From positions 3,064,501-3,128,500 of the forward strand of contig NC_069669.1 in NCBI RefSeq assembly GCF_027244095.1: a stretch of DNA of 64,000 nt, given 5' to 3'. Positions 44,491 to 54,694 of this stretch are shown one piece after another (within the stretch, counting starts at the first letter, position 1; each line of letters begins with the position of its first letter). Made by a program: the position numbers and the translations under genes. Under the pieces are notes generated by a model. The model worked only from the letters and a program-made list of their open reading frames with translations, was not told the DNA's origin and ran no database searches. This DNA comes from Hemicordylus capensis (taxonomy: Eukaryota > Chordata > Lepidosauria > Squamata > Cordylidae).

Positions 44491-44584
44491 TTGTCACAGT
44501 TCTTCTGATCACGTGCAGAGTGCAGTCTCGCCAACCCACAGCCTGCTTCCCTAAATTTAGGTTCAGGGTGGGGGCTCCCGACCT

Positions 44585-44895
44585 TAGGAACATAGGAAGC
44601 TGCCTTGCATTGAGTTAGACAATTGGCCCATCTACACTGACTGGCAGCAGCTCTCCAAGGCTTCAGGCAGGGGTCTTCCCCAGCCCTACCTGGAGATGCT
44701 GCCAGGGCGGGAACCTGGGACCTCCTGCATGCAAAGCAGACGCTCTAGCACTGAGCTGCAGCCCCATCCCCTTAAAGGGAATATCCCACCACAGATAGCA
44801 CTCCTCTGTAGTCACCCATCCAAATGCAAACCAAGGTGAATCCTGTGCCGCAAAGGGGGCCATGGATGCTTGTTACTGCCAGACCAGCTCTCCTC
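44585..44895 (-). repeat. 5S/tRNA-Ala dimeric SINE with both heads intact in order
   Basis: Reverse strand: tail (GAACATAGGAAGCTGCC), tRNA-Ala-like part (CCTGCATGCAAAGCAGACGC, CACTGAGCTGCAGCCCC), junction CCTTAAAGGGAATAT, then the 5S-like part (CACCCATCCAAATGCAAACC) and head GACCAGCTCTCC. It shows the 5S-tRNA-tail arrangement that other copies have partly lost. Confidence 0.85.
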
Positions 44896-44904
44896 CCCAT
44901 CACC

Positions 44905-44960
44905 CTCCGCCACGATGCCCCATGGGAGTTGTAGTCCAACAGCATCTCGGGATCAAAGGC
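44905..44960. mobile_element. palindromic element fragment
   Basis: CATGGGAGTTGTAGTCCAAC, AGCATCTCGGGATCAAAGGC: right arm only. Confidence 0.55.
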
Positions 44961-45750
44961 AGGGCTAAGGACCGCTGAGAGTGGTGGGAATTACCTTTAA
45001 AAATGGATTAGCAGCCGTACGGCAGCACCTGTAAGCCTCTGAGAGCAGCAGCGACCCTCCTGGCATCCCACGCGGCGGCCCCACGGCCCCGACACTTGCC
45101 CTCTGTGCATGGGCAGAGGCCCTTTGTGTGGTCCGCTACACCAGGCTGTCCCTGGGAACCGATCTTCTAGGCCAGGAGGAATCCCTTTGGGCCCTGGCCC
45201 CTCTGCATGAACACCACCACCACGCTTCCTGCCACTAGTGAAAGGAAAATGGGGGAGCTGGGATCTCTCGGCGGGTTTGGCTTGCGGCTGCTCTTCTGTG
45301 CTGGCGTTTCTCAGTCGTGGCTGGAACGTTTGCTTTCTCCGCTCCTCTTGTTAGAACTGTCACTTTGGCTTCCCGTCTGCTCTGAAGAGCTAGAAATCTA
45401 GGCCAGGCTTTCTCTTGGTGTTTGGGGTTGGGGGAGGCATTCAAAGCAGGAGGCATTCAGGACTTCTGTTTCCAACTTCTAGAGCACTGTGTGTGTGAGC
45501 GCACTGCAGGGAGGGTTTCCTCCCCCACCCCACGGTCTTGATTTACAGTCCTTCCCCCCCTCCCCATCCTCCTCTTTTGTCTCTTGGCAGGCCTGCTGGC
45601 CCCCTTAACTCTTTCACTGCCTGGGGATGCCAGAGTTACTGATCTCTCCAAACTGGGGGAGTGAGCGACAACATGGCAAATGCCGATCAATATAGGCCAG
45701 GGTAAAGTAATTCCGGATGGGGCCAAAAGACCCTCACCTGCGCATAGACA

Positions 45751-46560
45751 CTAATGGGGTCTGAGCTGTCAGTGGCTGACCAGGAGAGAAATCTTGGGGT
45801 CCTGGTGGACTCCTTGGAAGTGTCAACTCAGTGTGGGGCAGCTGAGAAAAAGGCCAATTCCATACTTGAGGTCATTAGGAAGGGGATTGAAAATAATATT
45901 ATAGAGCCTGCATACCGATCTATGGTGCAGCTGCATCTGGAGTGCTGTGTACAGTTCTGGTGGTCATCGCATCTTAAAAAGAACATCCTAGAACTGGGAA
46001 AGGTGCAGAAGAGGGCAACCAAGATGATCAGGGGCCTGGAGCACCTTCCTTATGAGGCAAGGCTACAACATCTGGGGCTTTTTGGTTTAGGGAAAAAGCA
46101 ACTAAGCGGAGATATGGCAGAGGGCTATAGAATTATGCATGGTGTGAAGAGAGTGGGGAGAGAGAGAGATTTTTCTCCTCCTCCTACAACACTAGAACCG
46201 GGGCTTATCCCATGAAACTGATTGCCAGGAAATGTAGGACCAACATCAGGAAGTACCAGTTTGCACAGCACATAATTAAACTGTGGAACTCACTGCCATG
46301 GGATGTGGTGATGCCCACCAGCATGGGTGGCTTTAAGTGGGGCTTAGACAAATTCGTGGAGGGCAGGTCTGTCAGTGGTTATTAGTCCTTGGGCTAGAGG
46401 CTACCTCCAGGCTCAGAAGGATATCTCTGAATACTAGTTGCAGGGGAGCAACAACAGAGAGAGGGCGTGCCTTCATCTTTTGCCAGTGGGCCTCCCAGAG
46501 GCATCTGGTGGGCCACAGTTTGAAACAGGATGCCAGATGGCCTTGATCCAGCAGGGTGGT
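45751..46560 (+). repeat. CR1-type LINE, C-terminal coding end plus 3' UTR
   Basis: An open frame (45754-46215) reads NLGVLVDSLEVSTQCGAAEK, then PAYRSMVQLHLECCVQFW and VQKRATKMIRGLEHLPYEAR, the C-terminal part of CR1 reverse transcriptase. The text continues in another frame with KLWNSLPWDV and then the 3' UTR shared with the fragments at 12601, 49662, 55500 and 55810. A 5S/tRNA SINE follows at once. Confidence 0.9.
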
Positions 46561-46562
46561 TA

Positions 46563-46866
46563 CATAGGGACATAGGAAGCTGCCATATACCGAGTCAGGC
46601 CATAGATCCATCTAGCTCAGTATTGTCTACCCAGACTGGCAGCAGCTTCTCCAAGGCTGCAGGCAGGAATCTCTCTCAGCCCTATCTTAGAGATGCTGCC
46701 AGGGAGGGGACTTGTAGCCTTCTGCTCTTCCCAGAGCGGCTCCATCCCCAGAGGGGAATATCTTACAGTGCTCACACATCAAGTCTTCCATTCATATGCA
46801 ACCAGGGTGGACCCTGCTTAGCTAAGGAGACCAGTCATGCTGGCTGCCTCAAGACCAGCTCTCCTC
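46563..46866 (-). repeat. 5S/tRNA-Ala dimeric SINE, full length
   Basis: GAAGCTGCCATATACCGAGT through CATATGCAACCAGGGTGGAC and AAGACCAGCTCTCC. Inserted at the 3' end of the CR1 copy. Confidence 0.9.
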
Positions 46867-47229
46867 TCCTCTGTTCCTATGCTTATGTGCTTTTTGGAAA
46901 TGCTGTTCTGGGCCGCTCTTCCCTTCCCAAATGGCATTTGCAGGATTCTGCAGCAGACTGAAAACAGCTGCCCTTGCGGCTATTGACTGTTGTGAGTTCC
47001 AGTGCACACACTGGAATGTTGCATCTTTCTTGGAGGCTTCAGCTGTTCCAATCTGCCCCCACCCCACACACACACCGTGCCCCGTTTGTGGGGAATGTAA
47101 TGCAATGGTACAACTCCCTTTCCTCCGGCAAGAAAACGTTGAGTTGGTAGAGCAGGAAAAAGGTAAGATTTGTCTGCTGCTTTCTCAACTTCCTGTTTGG
47201 TTGAAAAGCGACATACAAATATTCCTAAT

Positions 47230-47295
47230 ATTTACCAATCAATCATTCATTCATTCATTCATTCATTCAATTTCATTCATTCATTCATTCAATTT
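47230..47295. repeat. (ATTC)n microsatellite
   Basis: Two runs of ATTC/CATT units around 47240-47290, likely the tail of a LINE-like repeat (GAAAAGCGACATACAAATAT just upstream). Confidence 0.85.
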
Positions 47296-47339
47296 CCGTT
47301 CTGGCAAACCCTCACCTTTGGCAAGCAGTTTAAATTAAT

Positions 47340-47775
47340 GGGAATCGGGGGTTAGGGGAACGGCGGTTGCAAAAAGACCAAAAGCTCAAAGAAAAAATAC
47401 CAAAAAATTACCCCAAATTACCCGGAATCCCTTGAAATCACCAAGAAGAAGCAGGAGGAGTGAGCAAATTGAGCCTCTGGAAAGTTCTGAAGAATTTCTG
47501 AAGAAATTTCTCAAAAGCACTTTTGAACTACTCAAAAATCACTTTAAATCGTAAGGAGTTAGCAGGGTTAGCAAGAGGAATGAGTGGATTGAACCCCCCC
47601 TCTCTCTCTCACTCACACACACACATTGCGGAAACCCCCTCCCCACCAATCACTAAAAAATCTCGCCAACCTGCGGATACTTGGGTCACGGTTGGTGAGG
47701 ATGGTCACCATTTCCCAATCGTGGATACTCAAAACTGCGATTGGGAAAACCGCCATTGGTGAGGGATGTCTATAA
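47340..47775. repeat. unclassified repeat-like segment
   Basis: Contains GCGATTGGGAAAACCGCCAT near the right, echoed by TTTCCCAATCGTGGATACTC, so partly self-complementary. Family not recognised. Confidence 0.35.
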
Positions 47776-47869
47776 TAATAATCCAGCCTCTCATTCCTGG
47801 ATATCAGATACCCACAACGATTGCTATATATTCTATCGGCCTGCTATAAAAGGGTGATAGAACAGTGGT

Positions 47870-47991
47870 CTGTGCTGTTTTCAAGATGTTGCCAAACTAC
47901 AATTCCCATCATCCCAGCCACAATAAGTTATAGCTAGGGGTGATGGGAAATGTAGTTTGGCAACATCTGGAGGGCCACAGGTTGGGGAAAC
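47870..47991. mobile_element. hAT-like palindromic element joined to a truncated SINE
   Basis: CCAAACTACAATTCCCATCA and the inverted GATGGGAAATGTAGTTTGGC. The right end GGTTGGGGAAACTTG abuts CCTTAGGGGATGG of a SINE. Confidence 0.75.
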
Positions 47992-48183
47992 TTGCCTTAG
48001 GGGATGGAGCAGCTCTGGGAAGCATAGAAGGTTCCCATTTCCCTCCCTGGCAGCATCTCCAAGAGCTTAAGAGAGATCACTGCCTGCAACCTTGAAGAAG
48101 CCGCTGCCAGTCAGTGTAGACAATACTGAGCAAGATGGACCAAGGGTCTGACTCGGTATATGGCAGCGTTCTATGTTCCTATG
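47992..48183 (+). repeat. 5S/tRNA SINE beginning at CCTTAGGG
   Basis: CCTTAGGGGATGGAGCAGCT, TCCCTCCCTGGCAGCATCTC, tail to CGTTCTATGTTCC. The 5S part is absent. Confidence 0.85.
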
Positions 48184-48264
48184 ACTGTGCAGAGAATTCA
48201 ACTTGGGGCAAAGTTTTGCACCGGACCAATAAACGATGAGTCAGGCAGAGTTTCCTCTGCTCTG

Positions 48265-48450
48265 AATGTTTTTAAGAAGGGCCTGAAAACATACCTGTTT
48301 AGCCAGGCTTTTAGTTTATAGTTTTAAAGCTTCGGGGTTTTAGGGGTTTTATTTGTATTTCAAATTGTATTGTGTTCATGTTTTAATGGTGGCTTTTTCC
48401 GCCCAGGGACTTCTGTATGGGACGGCATAGAAACGTTCTGAATGAATAAT
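48265..48450 (+). repeat. LINE-like 3' region
   Basis: TTTAAGAAGGGCCTGAAAAC, CCTGTTTAGCCAGGCTTTTA, CCGCCCAGGGACTTCTGTAT. Confidence 0.65.
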
Positions 48451-48964
48451 AACAAATAAATAGATCTGGGGAGAAAAGCTTCATGGCCATGCCAGGGAAA
48501 GCTTAGCCTGCAAAGCATCTGTGTGTCCGGCTGCTGCAAAAGGCAGAAGCACAAGGCCGGTCAGAAAAAGGGGCCACCTTTCTCTCCTGCCGAGCTCTCC
48601 GTGTCTCGGCAGTGCTCCCCCCCCCGCCTTTGCTATTTGAACTTTTGGCAAGTGAGGTGGCCGCGTTTTGTTTAATTTGGAAAGGATTGCGGAATGATCC
48701 CACCAGGGGCGCATGCTTCTCTGGCGTCAACATCTGTGCGGTGCAGCGTTTGGGCAGATGGCCCTGTGATGAACCCCAGTACGTTCCTCTGCGGACTCCG
48801 AGGGCCTCTCTGGGTGCAGAGAACATCCTGGGTGTGCACCTGAAGATGGCAAGCGTGTGAATGGAAAGGACAGGTGTCCAGCAGATATGAGTGTTCCCCG
48901 TCGGAGACACTGTTGGGGAGATACAGGGTTGGCCGCAGGCTGCAGGATCCTTGAGCGTCGCTCA

Positions 48965-49232
48965 GGAGCTTTCCCAGACAGCAGGCTTTACTGCCGGGTT
49001 TCTGCGGGGCTTTACTGTCAGTTTGAAGTTGCCCCAAAAAACAGACACAAAAAGTGGATTTTTTAAAAACCCCGGATATAAATAGGGCTACACTCTTAAT
49101 GTGCAATGAAAAACCCGAATCGTGTGTGAAGTCCTCCCCGATAGCTCACGGGGACTTTGGGATAAATTTGGCCGATACGTGAACACACCCCTCTGTTCTG
49201 GAGGAGATGCGAGCTAAAAGCCGGGTGTGAAA
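48965..49232 (+). mobile_element. unclassified 260-bp element, copy 1
   Basis: CTTTCCCAGACAGCAGGCTT, TTTGAAGTTGCCCC, CGAATCGTGTGTGAAG, TTTGGCCGATACGTGAACAC, CCGGGTGTGAAA. Same order at 52064-52322 and 57553-57782. Confidence 0.75.
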
Positions 49233-49237
49233 ACCCA

Positions 49238-49364
49238 TCAGGGCTTCTCGAACTTGGGTCCCAAGATGTTGGATCACAACTCCCTTCCTCCCCAGCCCCA
49301 CCATGGCTTGCGGGGATGGGCGTTGTAGCCCAGCAACATCTGGGGACCAAGTTTGAGCGGTCAG
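49238..49364. mobile_element. hAT-like palindromic element, family C
   Basis: CAGGGCTTCTCGAACTTGGG, inverted ATCTGGGGACCAAGTTTGAG. Confidence 0.75.
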
Positions 49365-49548
49365 GGGTTCCCAGCCTGTGCTCCTCCAGATGTTGCTGAA
49401 CCGCCTTGAGATTGTTTTTAATGTAAGGCGGTATATACATGTAACAAAATAAATAAATAAATAAAACTCCAGTTCCCATCATCCCTAGCCCTTGTAAAGT
49501 GTAGCGGTGGGATGATGGGAGTTGTAGTCCAACAACAGATCCCAGGCT
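49365..49548. mobile_element. family C palindrome split by a LINE-like tail
   Basis: CAGGGGTTCCCAGCCTGTGC at the left and GATGATGGGAGTTGTAGTCC at the right. 49400-49466 (ACCGCCTTGAGATTG to AAATAAATAAATAAA) is an inserted LINE-like tail. Confidence 0.65.
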
Positions 49549-49554
49549 GGGATC

Positions 49555-49653
49555 CAGTGTTCCCTCAAACAGGGATTCCCAGCTCCTTTGCAGCTGGGGA
49601 TTCTGGGAGTTGTAGTCAACAACATCTGGGATTCCCTGTTGGAGGGAGCACTG
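49555..49653. mobile_element. hAT-like palindromic element, family A
   Basis: CAGTGTTCCCTCAAACAGGG to GGAGGGAGCACTG, with GGGAGTTGTAGTCAACAAC. Confidence 0.8.
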
Positions 49654-49661
49654 CCTCAAAG

Positions 49662-49836
49662 GCAGGATGCCTCTGAGTACCAGTTGCAGGGGAGTAATGG
49701 CGGGTGAGAGGGCATGCCCTCAACTCCTGTCTGTGGCTTCCAGCGGCATCTGGTGGGCCACTGTGCGAAACAGGATGCTGGACTAGATGGGCTGCCTTGG
49801 GCCTGATCCAGCAGGGCTTATGTTTCTTATGTTTTG
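49662..49836 (+). repeat. CR1-type LINE 3' end
   Basis: GCCTCTGAGTACCAGTTGCA, CATCTGGTGGGCCACTGTGC, GGACTAGATGGGCTGCCTTG, CCTGATCCAGCAGGGCTTAT. Confidence 0.85.
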
Positions 49837-50465
49837 CTGAGGACCCCCTAAACTCGCCACGAAACCTAGGTTTCTTTCTGCCCTTAAGAGTTGTCATTTG
49901 GGGGGAAGCCTAACCCCACACGGCTGCTTTTGACTTGGTTTGAAAACTTCAAGCTGCCTGCTTAAAACCCGGGCAAGCCGCTCTGAGTTCCATCATGCAG
50001 GAAAGCAGGGCACCAATCCTGGGCAATAAGAGAACCATTTCCGGTGGGGTGCAAGTTCTTTCCTGCACGTTGAGTGGCTTCCTGGGTTATCACAGCAGAC
50101 TCTGAGTGGGGCAAGTTAATTAAAGCTGGGTGAGCCAGTCAGGCAGCAGCGTGTGTGTGTGTTTGTGATCAAACACACCTGCTAATCCTGGGAGTTGATA
50201 CCTAGGAACAAACCAGAGGTGATTACCTGACAGCAGCGGTTTAAGAGGCTTTTCTTGTACAGCCTCCGTAACTGAACTGGGCGAGACTGACTGCGTTGGG
50301 ACCTGGGTGTGACTGTGTGGCGAAGAAGCATCGTGAGGAGGTAGCCTAGAGTAGCCGGGTCAACTCACCTGTGGTTTTGAGTTTCCCTCTTCTTCTTCCC
50401 TATGCTTTGTCCTTTGCTTCTCTGAAATGAAACTCTGGTCCCCAAGGAGAAATCATAATGTGCTT

Positions 50466-50655
50466 GTATTTTTATTTATTACATTTCTGGCCCACTCTCC
50501 CTCCGAGGAACCCAGAGTCCATGGTTTTATGATTGTTCTCACAACAACCCTGTGAGGTAGGCCAGGCTGAGAGAGAGAAGTGACTGGTAGTGAGTTTTAT
50601 GGCTGAACGGGGATTTGAACTCAGGTCTCCCCGTCGTAGTCCAACACTCTAACCC
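50466..50655 (-). repeat. Sauria SINE
   Basis: CCACTCTCCCTCCGAGGAAC, GGCCAGGCTGAGAGAGAGAA, GGGGATTTGAACTCAGGTCT, CCAACACTCTAACCC. Confidence 0.85.
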
Positions 50656-50797
50656 AGGGCTGTTCAACTTCGGCCCTCCGGCAGATGTTGGCCTACAACT
50701 CCCATAATCCCTGGGCCCTGGCCACTGTGGCTGGGGATTGTGGGAGTTGTAGTCCAAAAACAGCTGGGGGGGGGTGGGCTAAGTTGAGCAGGCCTGC
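50656..50797. mobile_element. hAT-like palindromic element, family B
   Basis: CAGGGCTGTTCAACTTCGGC to AAGTTGAGCAGGCCTG, arms CCTACAACTCCCATAATCCC / GGGATTGTGGGAGTTGTAGT. It abuts the Sauria SINE head. Confidence 0.8.
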
Positions 50798-51111
50798 TCT
50801 GACCTCTGCATCAAGTGTTCTGCATATGGCCTTCCCCATGGACTTAAAAATGGGTTCTGCCTTCTCAAGTTTCCAGACCTCCTTATCCTAGAGGAGTTGC
50901 AGGATGCAATGACCAGGGTGTGCTCTGTGCTAAACGCTCTTCCTCCCTGCCACCACCCAATAGGACCTTGAGCCAAGCTATATCACCAGCTGGATCTCAT
51001 GGTGCAACCCATCCCGGAATGTACCATTTCAGTTGCGGAGTATATTGGGGGGGAAATGCGCTGTGTGAACAGTCTCCCATGTACCAAACTCCCTGCACAA
51101 AGCCATTTGAC

Positions 51112-51165
51112 AGGGGAGGAGAGCTGGTCTTGTGGTAGCAAGTGTGAATCGTCCCCTTTTGTGTT
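51112..51165 (+). repeat. 5S/tRNA SINE, head fragment
   Basis: GGAGGAGAGCTGGTCTTGTG followed by GTAGCAAGTGTGAATCGTCC. 3' part absent. Confidence 0.75.
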
Positions 51166-51309
51166 GGAACCCTTTTCCGGAGACTTTTGTCCTCGAAAGA
51201 CTTGTTCAAATTTGCGCCCTTCTCCCTTGCAACACAGTCTCAAGTGGATCAGTCCAGCAAGAGCTGTGTTGTGCGAGAGCCTGCTGATCGCGTAGCTGCG
51301 CCCTGACAC

Positions 51310-51432
51310 AGGAGTGGTCAAGCTTGGGCTCGTGGAAAATGGTTGGACGACAACTCCCATAATCCCTTTGGCCATCGCGGCCAGGGATGATGGGAGTTGT
51401 AGTCCGACCGCTGGGGCCCCAAACTGGAGGAC
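51310..51432. mobile_element. hAT-like palindromic element, family C-like
   Basis: GGTTGGACGACAACTCCCAT, AATCCCTTTGGCC, GGGATGATGGGAGTTGTAGT, GCCCCAAACTGGAGG. Confidence 0.7.
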
Positions 51433-51533
51433 CTGCATGCAGATCAGAAGCTTCTCCGTGACTCCATTTCTCCACGGCTCCAACTGAACTGCTTGCTGCA
51501 CACTTGGAAAAATGTAGTCATCTCTGTTGTCTA

Positions 51534-51536
51534 GAG

Positions 51537-51564
<28 letters not shown>
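51534..51564. repeat. (TC)n microsatellite
   Basis: About fifteen TC units in LLGL1 intron 1. Confidence 0.95.
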
Positions 51565-51567
<3 letters not shown>

Positions 51568-51805
51568 TAAACATTTGGCAATTAACAGCTCCAAGATGAG
51601 GCGCTTTGGAACTTCAGTGCCTCCCACCAGCGGCTTGGCGTCCCACCAGGCGCGCTCGGAGATGGGCCTAATGTGTCACATTACATCCAGCGTGCATGCT
51701 CACCGAATATCTCCCGCATGGCCCCCGTGAGGCTGTTTGGTGCCTTCTGATGTTGTCGCCTGAGATGGGCAAGGCAGGAACTGATTGGAAGGGGCTCAGG
51801 ACCAG

Positions 51806-51935
51806 CTGTTGCCTCCAACAGGGACTCCCAGATGTTGTTGACTACAACTCCCAGAATCGCCAGCTGCAAAGGCTTTTGCTTGGGGATCCTGGGAGATGTA
51901 GTCAGCCACATCAATCTCTATTGGAGGGAGCGCTG
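51806..51935. mobile_element. hAT-like palindromic element, family A
   Basis: CCTCCAACAGGGACTCCCAG, GACTACAACTCCCAGAATCG, inverted GGGAGATGTAGTCAGC, end TTGGAGGGAGCGCTG. Confidence 0.75.
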
Positions 51936-52063
51936 CTCAGGATGTGACTTGCATGCAGGGAGAGCACGTGTGACAACATCTGCAGGAGGGCTGAAGTGGA
52001 GCAGCCCTGTCCTAGACCCTGGTTTTGAATAGGTGTCGGAGTCTTTCTTGGGGTTCCACCTGC

Positions 52064-52322
52064 AGCTTTCCCAGACAGCAGGCTTTACTGCGGCTTTACT
52101 GCGAGTTCGAAGTTGCCCCCTAAAAGGGATGCAAAAAGTAGATTTTTTTTTTTTTACCCTGGGTATAAATCGGGCTACGCTGTAACATACGAGGGAAAAC
52201 CTGAACCGTGTGTGGAACACCCGAATCGTGTGCCTCGCAGGGACTTTGGGGTAAATTTAGCCGATATGTGAACACCCCCCCCCCATTGTGGAGGAGATGT
52301 GAGCGAAAGGGCGGGTGTGAAA
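52064..52322 (+). mobile_element. unclassified 260-bp element, copy 2
   Basis: AGCTTTCCCAGACAGCAGGC to GGCGGGTGTGAAAAGCTTC. The end, read in reverse, is GAAGCTTTTCACACC, similar to the start, so imperfect inverted termini are likely. Confidence 0.75.
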
Positions 52323-52659
52323 AGCTTCCATGCAGGGGAACATGGGATGCGGTTGGATCCCTCTTTGTTCTGGCCCTTCTGTTGGGAGAAATGTCGTCTC
52401 CTTTCTGTTGCAAGCAGAACCAGTGACCCAGAAGGCTTGCTGAATATCGGAGAGAGTCTCTCTTCCTTCTTTCCTTCCCACCCTCCGTGGTCCGGCTCTC
52501 TGTACCAGGTCACAATGGTTCTGTCTCTTACTACCTGACTGAGGAGCTCAGATTCATCTTCCTGCTTGAGCATTTATATATATGGGGGGGGCGGTGAGAT
52601 TCTTGCAACGCTCGGGGGTGCCCAGTTTTTCTCTGGAGTCTTTGCCAAGGGTTAATTGA

Positions 52660-52685
52660 GGAGGAGGAGGAGGAGGAGGAGGAGA
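52660..52685. repeat. (GGA)n microsatellite
   Basis: Eight or nine GGA units in LLGL1 intron 1. Confidence 0.9.
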
Positions 52686-53800
52686 TAGCATTTGCGACAC
52701 CCCTTTCCTCTCCTTCCTCGGCTTCTTTTCTTGCATCTCCCCCAAAGCCTGAGAGTTGGAATTGGCTGGAAAGGTTCATTTGTCCATGGGGTGGGGGGAG
52801 CGTCTCTCGGCCAAAGGGCCGCTCGAGGGAGGCGAGGAGGAGGAGGGAGTGACGCGCAGTTGCAGCCAAGTCTGGATCGAATCTCTCCCTCCTTTCCGGC
52901 TGTCCTCGAATGCAGCTCCCAGGAGCCTGGCTTGAGCTGGAGCCAGTTGGAAGAAGCCGGCACCTGCATTGCGTGGGTTGCCTTGCCTCTTGGGTGACCC
53001 TCTCCAGCAAGCGGGGGGGGGGGTGGTAGCGGAAGACCACCAAGCGGCCTGGACTGTTCGTGTAGCATCTCTGAGGTCTAGGCCAAGAATCTGGCACGAT
53101 CTCTCTTCTGGGCTTGCTCCAGTCACCTGAGCAGCAACTTGGGCATCGAAATCTAGCAGCTGGAGCTCTTAGGACTTAGGAAGTTGCCTTCTACCGAGGC
53201 AGACCGTTGGTCCTTTCGAAGTCAGAGGCTAAGCAAGGGGACAGGGGTGGTACCAGGATGTGGTGCTGGTTCCTTGATTGTCCCCTTTTGGCTCTCGGCT
53301 GAATAAATGTTGTAAATGAACATACTTTGGCAACATGGTGCTCTCTTTGTGGCTTTTCTTGGTGCACACAAGTCTGTTGGGCAATTTGCCGGCTGAGTGC
53401 TAAACCTCTGCAAAATGTAGGTGGTGCAGAATCCAGCTCCCGGAGAATCTCCACTTTGGGGTTTTTTTTGGTTTTCAAAAGCTACTAGTCCTTATGAGGG
53501 TTATGCAGATGCATGTGTGGGCAATACCTGCTGAAATGGGAGATACAAAGGTGATGGCTAAACAAGGTTTCTACTGGTCAGAGGAAAGCCCTTCACTGTA
53601 GCTCCTGGGCTCCCCGCTTCCCCGGTGGCTTTTGGGTTTTATACGCTTTAGTCTGCATAAACCTGAGCTGTGTTAAACTGTCATGAAACTGCCTAATCTT
53701 TTCTGCCATCAAAAGTGAAGAAGGATCCGCTCTTTAAATCTCCTCCTAAAACGCACTCCCCTCTCCAAACAAATACAGTCTTGCAATATGCGGATAACTA

Positions 53801-53905
53801 ACAGACACATAACAAATGCAACAAAACAGACACATAACAAATGCAACAAAACAGACACATAACAAATGCAACAAAACAGACACATAACAAACGCAACAAA
53901 ACAGA
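53801..53905. repeat. 25-bp minisatellite, about 4.2 copies
   Basis: Unit starts ACAGACACATAACAAATGCA. Copies at 53801-53825, 53826-53850, 53851-53875 and 53876-53900 (one change), then a partial unit. Near-identity suggests a recent expansion. Confidence 0.95.
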
Positions 53906-53947
53906 TTCAAAGGCAGCGTCAATGGATCAGTTGAAAATTCCAGTGCA

Positions 53948-54088
53948 GCAGCCATCAGATTGGGCAGTAGCCGAGTGGAAGAACATCTGCTTTCGCATGC
54001 AGAAGGTCCCAGCTTTGATCCCTGGCAGCATCTCCAGGTAGGCTGGGGAAAGACCCGTGCCTGAAACTTCAGAGAGCCGCTGCCAGTC
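53948..54088 (+). repeat. tRNA-headed SINE, left part
   Basis: GGGCAGTAGCCGAGTGGAAG, CTGCTTTCGCATGCAGAAGG, CCCTGGCAGCATCTCCAGGT, stops at CCGCTGCCAGTCAT. Continues at 54393. Confidence 0.8.
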
Positions 54089-54392
54089 ATAGGAACATAG
54101 GAAGCTGCCATATACTGAGTCAGATCCTTGGTCCATCTAGCTCAGTATGGTCTTCACAGACTGGCAGCGGCTTCTCCAAGGTTGCAGGCAGGAATCTCTC
54201 TCAGCCCGATCTTGGAGATGGTGCCAAGGAGGGAACTTGGAACCTAGATGCTCTTCCCATAGTGGCTTCATCCCCGAGGGGAATATCTTCCAGTGTTCAC
54301 ACATCAAGTCTCCCATTCAGATGCAACCAGGGCAGACCCTGCTCAGCTAAGGGGACAAGTCATGCTTGCTACCACCAGACCAGCTCTCTGAG
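54089..54392 (-). repeat. 5S/tRNA-Ala dimeric SINE inserted in its own relative
   Basis: GAACATAGGAAGCTGCCATA to CCAGACCAGCTCTC. Lies between the two halves of the tRNA-headed copy. Confidence 0.9.
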
Positions 54393-54590
54393 CTAGGTAG
54401 ACCAGTGTTCTGACTCGGTAGAAGGCAACTCCCTGTCTCTTGGGGGTGGATCTGGAACTCAGTGGTAGAGCATCTCTCTGAGCATCTGACATCTGAGCAT
54501 CTGGTGGAGAGGGCCTCCGGTTCCGTCCCTGGCAGGACTTCTAGGTAGCGCTGGGAGAGCTGCTTCCTGAAACCCTGGTGCGCTGATGCA
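54393..54590 (+). repeat. SINE right part plus another tRNA-headed copy
   Basis: 54393-54440 finishes the split copy (GAGCTAGGTAGACCAGTGTT). 54440-54590 is a further diverged tRNA-like head (AACTCAGTGGTAGAGCATCT) ending about 100 bp before LLGL1 exon 2. Confidence 0.65.
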
Positions 54591-54694
54591 TATGCTTGTG
54601 TCTCCCAGAAGCTTGCAATGCTCCAGCAGGCTTGTTATGAGAGCCCCTTTGCCTACCTTACTGCGGCTGAAATGGGATTTCTCTTTCTTTCCAG

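Larger units (their letters stand above)
42456..54694 (+). other. LLGL1: LLGL1 intron 1 (12.2 kb)
   Basis: U2-type: GTAGGG donor and TTTCTTTCCAG acceptor. The first 0.9 kb is part of the CpG island. Repeat-poor stretches without recognised content are 43331-44369, 44961-45750, 49837-50465 and 52323-53200. None contains an exon that I can identify. Confidence 0.85.

Noticed and set aside
45754-46215. 154-codon open frame taken as a possible host gene
   Set aside because: It is the C-terminal end of CR1 reverse transcriptase, followed by the CR1 3' UTR.
52531-53097. Reverse-strand 188-codon open frame in LLGL1 intron 1
   Set aside because: Driven by GC-rich DNA and a GGA microsatellite that translates as a serine run; no family resemblance.
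53801-53905. Regular repeats suggestive of a CRISPR array
   Set aside because: Units are directly adjacent with no spacers, in a vertebrate intron. It is a minisatellite.
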